Assembly: GCA_026392015.1 (NCBI GenBank)
Contig: JAPLCW010000169.1
Coordinates: forward strand, 1 to 49,290
Direction of reading: 5' to 3'
Source: Candidatus Auribacterota bacterium
GTDB lineage: Bacteria; Auribacterota; Tritonobacteria; UBA1439
Length of the DNA stretch: 49,290 nt
Shown: positions 17,014-25,593 of the stretch, one piece after another
How positions within the stretch are numbered: the stretch's first letter is position 1
Layout of the letters: every line of letters starts with the position of its first letter
The notes under the pieces: model-generated
Databases searched by the model: none
Told to the model about the DNA's origin: nothing
Seen by the model: only the letters and a program-made list of their open reading frames with translations
Position numbers and translations under genes: made by a program

Positions 17014-17559
17014 ATGAATAACAAAGATGCTATCAAGAGAATTGTGAATGAGGTTCTCTCCCGCTATCCTGAACGCGAACCCGAGGAGAAGCCCCAGGGT
17101 TCGAGCCCTGAACGCGTGCGGAAGGTGGCCCTGGCTGCCGACCATGGGGGGCTTGAGCTCAAGAACATTCTGCGGGGATATATTGAGGATCTCGGATATT
17201 CGGTGCGGGATTTTGGGACATATACGAAAGAGTCGGTTGATTACCCGGACTACGCGGCGAAGGTTGCGCGGGCGGTTGCGGCAGGGGAGTACGACCGCGG
17301 CATTGTGATTGACGGCGCCGGCATCGGTTCCTGCATGGCTGCGAATAAGGTGAGGGGAATCCGGGCCGCCATGTGCTATGATCTCAAGACGGCGATCAAC
17401 AGCAGGGAGCACAACTCGGCCAATGTCCTCACCCTCGGCGGTCCGCTGCTCGAGTTGCGCGCGGCGAAGGAAATCGTGAAGGTGTGGCTGGAGACGCCGT
17501 TCGGGGGAGGGCGGCATCAGAAGCGCGTGGACAAGATCATGGCGCTGGAATCCACGTAA
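17014..17559 (+). CDS. rpiB: RpiB-like sugar-phosphate isomerase with encapsulation-peptide-like tail
   Basis: This protein has 181 residues; ATG 17014 begins the conserved tail. RpiB-family enzymes interconvert ribose-5-phosphate and ribulose-5-phosphate. The domain starts at VALAADHGGLELK and shows VDYPDYA, IDGAGIGSCMAANK, GIRAAMCYDL and REHNSANVL. Canonical RpiB is about 150 residues. The extra N-terminus (MNNKDAIKRIVNEVLSRYP plus a charged linker) is an amphipathic helix like microcompartment cargo tags, and DeoC next door carries one too. The residue before GAGIG is Asp100, where E. coli has its catalytic Cys66; Cys107 lies nearby. Catalysis or substrate may differ. It forms a probable operon with deoC 83 bases downstream. 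Confidence 0.88.
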   Translation: MNNKDAIKRIVNEVLSRYPEREPEEKPQGSSPERVRKVALAADHGGLELKNILRGYIEDLGYSVRDFGTYTKESVDYPDYAAKVARAVAAGEYDRGIVIDGAGIGSCMAANKVRGIRAAMCYDLKTAINSREHNSANVLTLGGPLLELRAAKEIVKVWLETPFGGGRHQKRVDKIMALEST

Positions 17560-17642
17560 TTGCGTGTGTGCGTGGGGCGTATCGGTGAAAAAGAAAATAA
17601 TCGGTAGAGTCCGTTGTGAGTGCAATTCGTTAGAGGAGAAAT

Positions 17643-18524
17643 ATGGATACCAAGGAAATGGCGCAACTGGTCACACGGGAAGTGCTCGCGCGGTTGAGGG
17701 GCGTCTCCGCGTCGGGACAGGGCCCGACCTGCGGGATCGCCGACCTCTGTTCCTCGTGCGGCAGATGCGTGGTAGCGCGGGAGGAGGCTGTGCGCCGGGT
17801 CATGCAGAGTGGCGCAGTCCGCATCTCCGCATCGGGAGGGGTGGGAAAGGTTGCCGTCGATCTCGCGCAAAAGATAGATCACACCCTCCTCAAACCCGAG
17901 GCGACGAAGAAACAGGTCGAGAGCCTCTGCCGTGAGGCGATGGAGTACAACTTCTGCTCGGTGTGCGTGAATCCATGGTTTGTCTCCCTCTGCGCGAAAC
18001 TGCTCAGGAGGAGCAGCGTAAAAGTCTGCACGGTGATCGGATTCCCCCTCGGCGCGACCATCCCGGAAACCAAGGCGTTCGAGACAAGAGAGGCGATTGG
18101 AGAGGGAGCGCAGGAGTGCGATATGGTAATCAACATAGGAGCGCTGAAATCGGGCGACTACGATCTTGTCGAGAGGGATATCCGCGGTGTTGTGAGGGCG
18201 GCCCGGCAGACAACGGTGATAAAGGTAATTTTAGAGACCTGTCTCCTCACCGATGAGGAGAAGGTGAAGGCGTGTGAGATAGCCAAGAGGGCGGGCGCGG
18301 ATTACGTGAAAACCTCAACCGGATTCAGCACTGGCGGGGCGACGGTCGAGGACATCGCCCTCATGCGCAAAACCGTGGGCCCTGACATGGGAGTCAAGGC
18401 ATCCGGCGGAGTCCGCACAAAAGAAGACGCCGAGAAGATGGTGAAGGCCGGCGCCACGCGCCTCGGCGCGAGCGCCAGCGTGAAGATCGTCTCCGGCAAA
18501 GGGGGAGGGACGGAGAAGTATTGA
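17643..18524 (+). CDS. deoC: Deoxyribose-phosphate aldolase with encapsulation-peptide-like tail and Cys cluster
   Basis: This protein has 293 residues; the ATG follows AGAGGAGAAAT. DERA cleaves 2-deoxyribose-5-phosphate to glyceraldehyde-3-phosphate and acetaldehyde. The TIM-barrel domain starts near [14 protein letters not shown]. Key residues are visible: Asp160 ([10 protein letters not shown]), the Schiff-base Lys223 ([14 protein letters not shown]) and Lys252 ([10 protein letters not shown]). The family is usually 220-260 residues. The first 20 residues ([20 protein letters not shown]) form an amphipathic helix resembling microcompartment cargo tags. Between tag and barrel is a CX5CX2CX2C cluster (Cys30, 36, 39, 42) that could bind zinc or an iron-sulfur cluster. 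Aldehyde production fits encapsulation. No shell genes are in this window. Confidence 0.92.
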   Translation: MDTKEMAQLVTREVLARLRGVSASGQGPTCGIADLCSSCGRCVVAREEAVRRVMQSGAVRISASGGVGKVAVDLAQKIDHTLLKPEATKKQVESLCREAMEYNFCSVCVNPWFVSLCAKLLRRSSVKVCTVIGFPLGATIPETKAFETREAIGEGAQECDMVINIGALKSGDYDLVERDIRGVVRAARQTTVIKVILETCLLTDEEKVKACEIAKRAGADYVKTSTGFSTGGATVEDIALMRKTVGPDMGVKASGGVRTKEDAEKMVKAGATRLGASASVKIVSGKGGGTEKY

Positions 18525-18562
18525 TCATCCCCCGACATCATTCAATCAAGGAGGGTGTGACA

Positions 18563-19153
18563 ATGCACAGGGCAATCGTGGCATTCATGTGTCTCATCGG
18601 CAGTGCGGCGCTCTTAGTCTCCTGTACAACCATGAAAAAGACCGCTCCACAGCAACCGACAGCTCCACAACAAAAGAAGGGTACGGTAGTTATCCTTGAT
18701 ACGACAATGGGGAAAATTGTTCTCAAGTTATTCCCCGACAAGGCGCCAAAGGCCTGCGAGAATTTCACCGGCCTTGCGAATAAGGGCTACTACGACGGGC
18801 TGATCTTCCACCGCGTGATCAATAACTTCATGATCCAGGGGGGTGATCCCACAGGCACAGGCCGCGGCGGGCAGAGCGTATGGGGCGCCCCTTTTGAGGA
18901 TGAGTTCAGCCTCGACCTCAGACTCGATCGCCCCGGCATCCTCGCCATGGCGAACGCCGGGCCGAAAACCAACGGGAGCCAGTTTTTCATCACACTCGCG
19001 CCCACCCCGTGGCTCAACGACAAGCACACCGTATTCGGCGAAGTCATCGAGGGGATGGACGTAGTGAAGAAAATCGGGGAGGTACCTGTCGGGCCCGGCG
19101 ACAAGCCCCTCACGGATGTGGTGATAAAGAAGGCGGCGGTTGGGCGCCAGTAG
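18563..19153 (+). CDS. Cyclophilin-type peptidyl-prolyl isomerase lipoprotein
   Basis: This protein has 196 residues. ATG 18563 follows AAGGAGGGTGTGACA; an in-frame start at 18521 would add 14 residues and spoil the signal. Residues 1-21 form a lipoprotein signal ending LLVSC, with Cys21 as the lipidation site. A Gln/Pro-rich spacer (PQQPTAPQQ) follows. The cyclophilin domain covers about 40-196: [44 protein letters not shown] and [16 protein letters not shown], so the usual catalytic Arg and Gln-Phe residues are present. It likely speeds proline isomerisation in envelope proteins. It sits 38 bases after deoC, but the functional link is probably only positional. Confidence 0.92.
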   Translation: MHRAIVAFMCLIGSAALLVSCTTMKKTAPQQPTAPQQKKGTVVILDTTMGKIVLKLFPDKAPKACENFTGLANKGYYDGLIFHRVINNFMIQGGDPTGTGRGGQSVWGAPFEDEFSLDLRLDRPGILAMANAGPKTNGSQFFITLAPTPWLNDKHTVFGEVIEGMDVVKKIGEVPVGPGDKPLTDVVIKKAAVGRQ

Positions 19154-19299
19154 TGCCGTTCCGCCCGCACGCCGTGAGGCGTCCATGAGGATCACGCCGG
19201 GGATGTCTCTTCCGGGTGTCCTTATCCACGACTTTTCATCCTGCGCATGCTCATGCCAGTTCATTCAGCGCTCCGCGTGAGCGGATAGGTCGCGGTTCA

Positions 19300-20898
19300 A
19301 TGCCCTCCATTATGGGAATGTCAAGAAAAAACCGCGAAACGCGCCGGTGCGCAATTCTCCTGTGCGCCCCGTTACTGGCCTCGCCCCTCGACGCCGCGTC
19401 GGTTCGCGTGACGTTTCTCGATGTGGCGCGGGATGTGGCCGTTGACGGAGAGGCGGGATCCTCTGATCCCTATATGCGCCGGGTGGAACGGTACTGGGGT
19501 CAGGGCGGGTTGGGCGATTCCACGATCATCGAGACGGGGGAGAAGAATATACTCATTGACGGGGGGCTCTGGACGAAGGGAAGGGCAGTCATCCTGCCGT
19601 ATCTGAGGAAGAGGGGGATCAAGGAACTGGACACAGTCATACTCACGCACCAGCACGGAGATCACTACGGGGGACTCACGGAAATCCTCAGGGAGATGCC
19701 GGTGAAAGAGGTGATCACGAACGGGCTCACGCACACCGCAAAGGCCTACCAGAAATTCATGGAAGAGGTGAAGAACTCCGGCGCCCGGTACCGCGTGGTA
19801 CGCGGGGGAGAGCTTCTGGACTGGGGCGGGGGGGTGCGGGCCAAGGTGGTGCAGGTGGGCGGCAGAAAAATTCCTGAGAATGACTACAATAGCAACTCCG
19901 TGGTGGTGAGGATGACCTGCGGGACGGTGCATTTTCTCTTTGCGGGTGATATGGAGGATGATGAGGAGGCGGAACTCCTCGCCTCGCGCCAGGAGATCGG
20001 GAGCCAGATACTCAAGGTCGGGCATCACGGGAGCAGTACCTCCTCGACGTACGAGTTTGTCCGCGGGGTGCATCCCTCCGTCGCGGTCATCAGTATCGGA
20101 AAAAGCAATCGCTTCGGCCTGCCGCACCGCTCGGTCATGGACCGTTTCGAGACCCTCGGGTGCAGAGTGTGCCGCACCGATCTTGACGGGACGATCGTGG
20201 TCGCCAGCGACGGCAAGGAATGGACGGTTGAAACCGAGTTGCGGCGTCCTGTCCCGGGAACGTCAGGGAAGCCGCCCGGCGATGACTTTTACGCTCTCGA
20301 AAGCGAAGCCGAGAAACTGTGGCGGCGGAAGGAGTATTCGGCCGCGGCGGAAAAATTCCAGAAGGCGCTCGCCCTTGAACCAGGCGCCGCAGCGGCGCGC
20401 AGCAAGCTGGGCCATTGCTACAAAAAACTCGGTAAAAAGGCTGAAGCGATCGCCGCCTTCCGGAAGGCCATCGAACAGGAACCGTGCGAACCGTATGCAA
20501 ATCTGCACCTCGGACTGATGTATCTGGAGGATGATCGTCAGCGCGCGCTCGGCTATCTGGAGAGCTACCTGAAATGTCACCCGACATCGAAGTGGTCGCA
20601 TCTCGCAGAGGAAAAGATCGGCGACATCCACGCTGCCCGCGGGGAGGAGTTTCTCAAACAAGGGAAGGAGAAGGAGGCGTTGGATGCGTATGAAAAGGCC
20701 ATCGCCATCTGCCGCGATCTCCCCGCGCCCCATTTTCAGCTTGGTCTCCTGTATGCCTCGCGTGACAAGGAGCGCGCGAAGAAAGAGTTTGTGAAATACC
20801 TCGATCTGGATTCGCGCGGCCCGCACGCGGAAGAAGCTCGCGAAAAGCTCCGGGATATATCCGGTGCGGCCGCGCCGACCGCGGCCGTAACGCCATAA
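19300..20898 (+). CDS. ComEC-like metallo-beta-lactamase-fold protein with TPR tail
   Basis: This protein has about 532 residues from ATG 19300. Other starts at 19216 (GTG), 19312 and 19318 are possible, as none has a good ribosome binding site. A basic, hydrophobic N-terminus (RRCAILLCAPLLASPLDA) suggests export or membrane attachment. The hydrolase domain has ILTHQHGDHYGGL, FLFAGDMEDD and LKVGHHGSSTS, the pattern of the ComEC C-terminal nuclease-like domain, without ComEC's membrane channel. From about residue 350 several TPR units follow (YSAAAEKFQKALALEP, KAEAIAAFRKAIEQEP, KEALDAYEKAIAI). The TPRs probably bind a partner protein. The substrate is unknown. The stop TAA directly abuts the next gene's ATG. 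Confidence 0.85.
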   Translation: MPSIMGMSRKNRETRRCAILLCAPLLASPLDAASVRVTFLDVARDVAVDGEAGSSDPYMRRVERYWGQGGLGDSTIIETGEKNILIDGGLWTKGRAVILPYLRKRGIKELDTVILTHQHGDHYGGLTEILREMPVKEVITNGLTHTAKAYQKFMEEVKNSGARYRVVRGGELLDWGGGVRAKVVQVGGRKIPENDYNSNSVVVRMTCGTVHFLFAGDMEDDEEAELLASRQEIGSQILKVGHHGSSTSSTYEFVRGVHPSVAVISIGKSNRFGLPHRSVMDRFETLGCRVCRTDLDGTIVVASDGKEWTVETELRRPVPGTSGKPPGDDFYALESEAEKLWRRKEYSAAAEKFQKALALEPGAAAARSKLGHCYKKLGKKAEAIAAFRKAIEQEPCEPYANLHLGLMYLEDDRQRALGYLESYLKCHPTSKWSHLAEEKIGDIHAARGEEFLKQGKEKEALDAYEKAIAICRDLPAPHFQLGLLYASRDKERAKKEFVKYLDLDSRGPHAEEAREKLRDISGAAAPTAAVTP

Positions 20899-21666
20899 AT
20901 GCCGGAGGGCGCCACTGTGGAGATAACGGTACTGGGATCGGGGACGGGGGAGCCTTCTCTGAAGAGGGGAGCGCCCGGCATTCTCCTGCAGGTGAAGGGC
21001 AGGGCTGTTCTCCTCGACAGCGGACCCGGAACGCTCAGGCCACTTCTCGCCCACGGAGTCAGTTACCTCGATATAGACACCATCCTCTACAGTCACCTTC
21101 ACTGCGACCACATTGCGGAGCTTGCGCCGATCCTGTTCGCGATGAGGAACATGGCGCTTTCTCGGGAAAAGGATCTCACTCTCATCGGCCCTCCCGGCTT
21201 CGCCGACCATTACCAGGGATTGCGGAAACTGTATGAGCCGACGCTCGATGCCGAGGGGTACAAGGTGCGGGTGGAGGAGATCTGTGAGAGAACGCTTGAT
21301 CTCCCCGAAGGGAGGCTCATTGCCCTTCCCGTGAATCATAGCGGTTGTGCCATCGGTTTCCGGATAGAGACGGAGGGAAGGATTTTTTCCTACTCCGGAG
21401 ACACGGGCTATTGCGATAATCTCATCTCACTCGGGCGCGGCGCCGATCTCCTCGCGCTCGACTGCTCGTTCCCCGACGAGTTGAAGGTTGAGTGGCACCT
21501 GACGCCGGGGCTCGCGGGGACGGTCGCGACGCGTTCCGGTTGCAGGAGACTGCTACTGACACATCTCTACCCGGTGTGTGACGGATTCGATATCATCGGC
21601 CAGTGCAGGAAGGCATACGCCGGGGAGATCATTGTCGCATCCGACGGGATGGTGCTCGAGATATGA
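20899..21666 (+). CDS. RNase Z-like metallo-beta-lactamase-fold hydrolase
   Basis: This protein has 255 residues, with its ATG directly after the upstream TAA, so translation is probably coupled. Motifs of the RNase Z/ElaC-like branch are visible: LGSGTGEPS at the N-terminus, YSHLHCDHIAEL, a single Asp in YSGDTGYCDN and LLLTHLYP near the end. These would hold two zinc ions. It lacks an obvious exosite arm for tRNA, so it may be a general phosphodiesterase or hydrolase rather than a true tRNase Z. It has no signal peptide and is probably cytoplasmic. The amidase gene starts 22 bases later, likely in the same operon. Confidence 0.85.
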   Translation: MPEGATVEITVLGSGTGEPSLKRGAPGILLQVKGRAVLLDSGPGTLRPLLAHGVSYLDIDTILYSHLHCDHIAELAPILFAMRNMALSREKDLTLIGPPGFADHYQGLRKLYEPTLDAEGYKVRVEEICERTLDLPEGRLIALPVNHSGCAIGFRIETEGRIFSYSGDTGYCDNLISLGRGADLLALDCSFPDELKVEWHLTPGLAGTVATRSGCRRLLLTHLYPVCDGFDIIGQCRKAYAGEIIVASDGMVLEI

Positions 21667-21687
21667 GTTTTTATTGAAGGAGGAATA

Positions 21688-23427
21688 GTGGGGAGATCTG
21701 TATTTCTCGCAGCGCTGTTTATTCTAAGCTCCACAGCATCGCACACTACGGAGGGGCTCCGTCTCAACACCACCTTCCCGCCGCGGGACCTCGTGATGCA
21801 CTACCCGCAGGTGAGGATTGCGGGTTCCTGCGATTCCTCATGCAAAGTTCGCATCCAGGGGAAAGAGGTGAAGGTTTATCCGACGGGAGCGTTCGTCGGG
21901 CTTGTGCCGCTGAAGGAGGGAGAGAATATCATCGAGATTACCGCGGAGAAGCGAGGGAAAACCAGGACAGAGCGAGTCACCGTCAAATGCGTGGACCCGC
22001 TCACCACCTCCCCGGTATCACCGCTCACAATCGATGGCGCGAGGTGCGAGCCATCGGTGGACATGGTGCTCCAGGAGGGCGATTCTGTGAACGTCCGCCT
22101 CAAGGGAAGTCCCGGGATGAGAGCCTTCTGGACGCTGGGCAACTGTGTGCGGGATGCATCTATGGAAGAGGTGAATCATTCCACGAACGGGTCGCCGGCG
22201 GGAGTCGTGGGGATATACAGGGCTTCGTATCGGATCCGCCATGGTGATCGTGTGGAGAGGGAGAAAGTCAGGTTCACGCTCGTCTCATCGAAGGGAGAAA
22301 AAATTTCAGCTGTATCTGCGGGGCGCATCACTCTTGTGCCGAATGAAGAGATTACGAAGGGGGAGATCGGCGGAGAGGGCGCGGTGGTGAGCCGGGAACC
22401 GGGGGGCAGCAGGGCGTTCGAACTCGAGCCGGGAACGAGAGTCGCTCTGTGCGGTGAGGCTGGGGAATTTTACCGCCTGAAGCTCTCTCCCGAGGAGCGT
22501 TACTGGGCGCCGAAGAAAGCGGTGGCGGAAAAGGGGCGCGGGGCTTGGGAACCTGCGTCATTAGGTCGGCCGTCGGTCGTTCCCGGAGACGGCGGGGCGA
22601 AGGTGCGGATACCGGTCAGCGCAGCCGTTCCCTGGAATATAACGCAGAGCGACGCACGCGCGCCGCTTATGCTCTCGCTCTATGATATTCTCACTCCTGA
22701 AGGAAAGGAGAAACTGAAGGGCGTTTCCCCCCTCGACTCTGTAGAAATTTCCGGAACCGGGGGACACGCACGCTGTGAGGTTGTTCCTATGCGCGATCGC
22801 TTCCTATGGGGCTTCTCCTGTAGCCGGGATAAGAATATGTGCGCGCTCGATGTGAGGTCGGGACCGGGGAAGCGCGTCAAGGGTCTTATCGTGGCGATTG
22901 ACCCGGGACACGGCGGTGCTCAAGTGGGAGCGGTGAGCCCGACGGGCCTCCGAGAGAAGGAGGTGAACCTCTCTGTGGCTCGGGCCGTTGCGGATTTTCT
23001 CACGTCGAAGGGTGCGAAAGTGCTCCTCACGAGAGAGAGCGATGCGGAGCTTTCACTCGCCGAGAGAATAGAAAAGGCGAGAGGCAAAGGGGCGGACCTG
23101 TTCGTGAGTATCCACAATAACTCTCAATCCGAACACGGTGATCCGCTCGAGCGAAGGGGGGCGGATACGTACTACGGCGTCACGCACTCGCAGCCGCTCG
23201 CGGAACGGATACTCGCGAGCCTCGCGAAAGAGGGAGTGAAGACGAACGGCGTGCATCAGGAAAATTTTGCGGTCATCCTTCCTACGGACTACCCGGCAGT
23301 ACTTGTCGAGTGCGCCTACATGTCTCACCCTGAGGATGAAATGCTCCTTCTGAAGAAGAAGTACCTGAAGAGGGTGGCATCCGCGATTGGAAAAGGGATT
23401 ATGGAGTTTGTGAAGGAGGCCGGATAA
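21688..23427 (+). CDS. Exported N-acetylmuramoyl-L-alanine amidase (Amidase_3)
   Basis: This protein has 579 residues. The start is GTG after GAAGGAGGAATA. A short signal peptide (MGRSVFLAALFILSSTA) precedes about 380 residues of beta-rich, poorly conserved sequence that may bind peptidoglycan or regulators. The catalytic domain (about 400-575) shows AIDPGHGGAQVGAV, LREKEVNLSVA, FVSIHNNS and PAVLVECAYMSHPEDE. These hold the zinc ligands (His, Glu, His) and the catalytic Glu of AmiC-type amidases, which cut the lactyl-peptide bond in peptidoglycan. It likely acts in the periplasm during cell separation. NagZ follows and would process released fragments. Confidence 0.9.
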   Translation: MGRSVFLAALFILSSTASHTTEGLRLNTTFPPRDLVMHYPQVRIAGSCDSSCKVRIQGKEVKVYPTGAFVGLVPLKEGENIIEITAEKRGKTRTERVTVKCVDPLTTSPVSPLTIDGARCEPSVDMVLQEGDSVNVRLKGSPGMRAFWTLGNCVRDASMEEVNHSTNGSPAGVVGIYRASYRIRHGDRVEREKVRFTLVSSKGEKISAVSAGRITLVPNEEITKGEIGGEGAVVSREPGGSRAFELEPGTRVALCGEAGEFYRLKLSPEERYWAPKKAVAEKGRGAWEPASLGRPSVVPGDGGAKVRIPVSAAVPWNITQSDARAPLMLSLYDILTPEGKEKLKGVSPLDSVEISGTGGHARCEVVPMRDRFLWGFSCSRDKNMCALDVRSGPGKRVKGLIVAIDPGHGGAQVGAVSPTGLREKEVNLSVARAVADFLTSKGAKVLLTRESDAELSLAERIEKARGKGADLFVSIHNNSQSEHGDPLERRGADTYYGVTHSQPLAERILASLAKEGVKTNGVHQENFAVILPTDYPAVLVECAYMSHPEDEMLLLKKKYLKRVASAIGKGIMEFVKEAG

Positions 23428-23461
23428 GATGGGAAAATTCAAATCTCCTGCTGGCAGTAAG

Positions 23462-23522
23462 CATTAAACCGTAAGCTGTAAGTAAAAAGCTTACTGCTTA
23501 CCGCTTACCACTTATAGCTGAT
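23462..23522. repeat. GTAAGC hairpin repeat, copy 1
   Basis: GTAAGCTGTAAGTAAAAAGC pairs with the following TTACTGCTTACCGCTTAC. Related copies sit in spacers at 43153-43185, 46933-46995, 47723-47943 (interrupted) and 49066-49099. No gene. It may act as a processing or partial termination signal. Confidence 0.65.
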
Positions 23523-23566
23523 CCGGGATCTATTTTGAATTTTGAATTTCTTATGAGGATCGCGTC

Positions 23567-25111
23567 ATGCATACGTTCAATGACAGATTTATCTTCGGTT
23601 TTGAGGGGACTGCCGCGCCGCCCTATCTCGAGGAGATGATCGGCGGGGGGGATGTCGGCGGGGTGATACTTTTCTCGAGGAATGTGAGGGATGCGGGGCA
23701 GGTCGGCGCACTCTGCGTGGAACTTCAGGCATTGAGAAGAAAGGTGAGCGACTACCCCCTCGTTATCGCGGTGGATCAGGAGGGAGGCGCCGTAAACAGG
23801 ATCGGGTCGGGGGCCACCCATTTCCCCTCGGCAATGGCGATCGCGGCGACGGGGGATGCGGAGCTTGCGGGCCGTGTCGGATACTGCATGGGTTGCGAAC
23901 TTCGCGCGATGGGCGTCACCATGAATTTAGCCCCGGTGCTCGACCTGAGCGTCAACAGTCATAACCCGGTTATCGGGACTCGGTCATTTGGCGACGATCC
24001 GGAGAGGGTTGCCCTTTTCGGCGAGGCGATGATCAGGGGGTTGGAGCGCGCGGGAATCGCCTCCGTCGCGAAGCATTTCCCGGGGCTCGGCTCCGCGGAG
24101 AAAGATGCGCACCATGATCTACCCCGGGTGATAAAAGGGATCAAGGACCTCGAGGCGGAAGATCTTATTCCGTTCGGGCGTGCGGCGCGCGCGGGCGTTT
24201 CCGGTATCATGATCGGTCACGCCTGCTACCCTTCGCTCTCGACGAGTCCTGCGAGTGTATCATCCGAAATTATAGGGGAGTTGCTCAGGGTGAGGCTTCG
24301 CTATAACGGCCTCACGATCACCGACGACCTTGAGATGGGGGCGGTGAGCGGTTCTTGCTCCGTGGCCGAAGCGGCAGTCCAGGCCTGCGCGGCCGGCGTG
24401 GATCTCATGCTGATATGCCACTCGGTTGATCAGCAGCGCCATGCACAGGCAGCCCTGGCCGCCGCATTGGAGAAGGGGGAGCTTCGGTACGATCTGCTCG
24501 CAGAAAGTGCTGAAAGGCTTCGCCGCTTTGGCGAGGAGATGAGAAGGCGCATTTCTGCACATTTTCCCGATCCGCCGGAATCAGGGGATTTTCTCGCGAG
24601 GCGGGTCGCGGAGGGTGCCATCACCGTGGCAAGTGATAAGGAGCGAATATTGCCCCTCCGCATGGACTCGAAACAAAAGTTGCTCGTGCTCTTCCCCGAA
24701 GCGGGAGCGCTCACGGCAGTCGAGAGCGGAGCATCGGGGGGCCTTCCCTTTACGGATGCGATCATCGTGCAACACAGGAATGCGGAGATTATATCCTTTG
24801 GAATCATCCCCTCGGCGGATGAGTGTGCACATGTCCTCCAGGCAGTGCGCGAGAGCAGTTTTGTCGTTATGGGGACATGCAATGCCCATTGTTACCCTGC
24901 GCAGGCAGACCTTATCCGTGATGTGGCTGCGATCGGGAAAAGAATGATTTTCATCGCGCTCCGGAACCCCTATGATATGGAGCTCTATCCCACGCACGCC
25001 GTGCAAATTGCAGCTTATGGCTCCGATCCGCACACGCTGGGGGCGCTGGGCAAGGTCATCTTCGGTGATCTGCACCCCCGGGGGACACTCCCAGTAAAAC
25101 TGAGAATGTGA
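23567..25111 (+). CDS. nagZ: Family 3 beta-N-acetylhexosaminidase (NagZ-like, two-domain)
   Basis: This protein has 514 residues; the ATG follows TTATGAGGATCGCGTC. NagZ removes N-acetylglucosamine from anhydromuropeptides in cell-wall recycling. The N-terminal GH3 barrel (1-335) has VIAVDQEGGAVNRI, FPSAMAIAATGD, NLAPVLDLS, the loop KHFPGLGSAEKDAHHDLP (about residue 168, with the Asp/His dyad) and the nucleophile Asp in ITDDLEMGAV (about 250). E. coli NagZ is about 340 residues; the extra C-terminal domain (about 340-514) makes this resemble the larger Bacillus type. No signal peptide is visible, so it acts in the cytoplasm or by another export route. It lies 140 bases after the amidase, separated by the GTAAGC hairpin. 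Confidence 0.92.
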   Translation: MHTFNDRFIFGFEGTAAPPYLEEMIGGGDVGGVILFSRNVRDAGQVGALCVELQALRRKVSDYPLVIAVDQEGGAVNRIGSGATHFPSAMAIAATGDAELAGRVGYCMGCELRAMGVTMNLAPVLDLSVNSHNPVIGTRSFGDDPERVALFGEAMIRGLERAGIASVAKHFPGLGSAEKDAHHDLPRVIKGIKDLEAEDLIPFGRAARAGVSGIMIGHACYPSLSTSPASVSSEIIGELLRVRLRYNGLTITDDLEMGAVSGSCSVAEAAVQACAAGVDLMLICHSVDQQRHAQAALAAALEKGELRYDLLAESAERLRRFGEEMRRRISAHFPDPPESGDFLARRVAEGAITVASDKERILPLRMDSKQKLLVLFPEAGALTAVESGASGGLPFTDAIIVQHRNAEIISFGIIPSADECAHVLQAVRESSFVVMGTCNAHCYPAQADLIRDVAAIGKRMIFIALRNPYDMELYPTHAVQIAAYGSDPHTLGALGKVIFGDLHPRGTLPVKLRM

Positions 25112-25169
25112 CCCACGACAAATCATTAGGGGTTAGGAAATTCGCCTGTAATCGGTGAATTAATAAAGA

Positions 25170-25267
25170 TGGTTCTCTTCCATATTTGTGTGGGCTCTTT
25201 TGGATCTCCTCCCCCCTTGAGGGGGAGGGGAAAAAGAGATTTACCCGCACGAAATGGAAAAGAACCA
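25170..25267. repeat. 98-bp inverted repeat after nagZ
   Basis: TGGTTCTCTTCCAT..GTGTGGG at the left pairs with CCCGCAC..ATGGAAAAGAACCA at the right, around an inner CTCCCCCCTTGAGGGGGAGG hairpin. It may be a small mobile element or a transcription barrier. The spacer 25112-25593 has no gene. Confidence 0.65.
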
Positions 25268-25352
25268 TAGAGATAGCAATGGTGAGGTATATTATACTGT
25301 ATCTGTCAATACCGTGTTGGCTTTTAAATACTGCACTCCCTCTCTTCAGAAT

Positions 25353-25403
25353 TGTATACTAAGTTTACACATTTGGCTCTCCGAGGTGTAAACAAAGTAT
25401 GCA
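25353..25403. repeat. Inverted pair of TGTAAACAAAGTATGCA-type motifs
   Basis: TGTATACTAAGTTTACA (25353-25369) faces TGTAAACAAAGTATGCA (25387-25403). The second is the exact reverse complement of the copies at 16387 and 16416. The two loci bracket the rpiB-nagZ block. Confidence 0.5.
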
Positions 25404-25593
25404 AATAATCATTCTTGATGGTTCGCTCAATTGTTCATCCCTGAACTAATAATTCTAATTTATTCCCCTCCAGACCAATACAACTATATATAATTTTTCA
25501 AAAAAATGGCGCGATTGGCACAAAACTTGCAGGTAAATTCAAAAAGTGAGGTAATTGTTTTGTTGAGTAGAAAAAGAAAGGATGGATATCGGA

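Noticed and set aside
20263..21339. 358-codon open frame on the minus strand
   Set aside because: It overlaps two well-supported metallo-beta-lactamase-fold genes and shows no motif.
16924..25111. Microcompartment shell genes near rpiB-deoC
   Set aside because: None of the neighbouring products resembles BMC or EutN/CcmL shell proteins, so only the cargo tails support the idea here.
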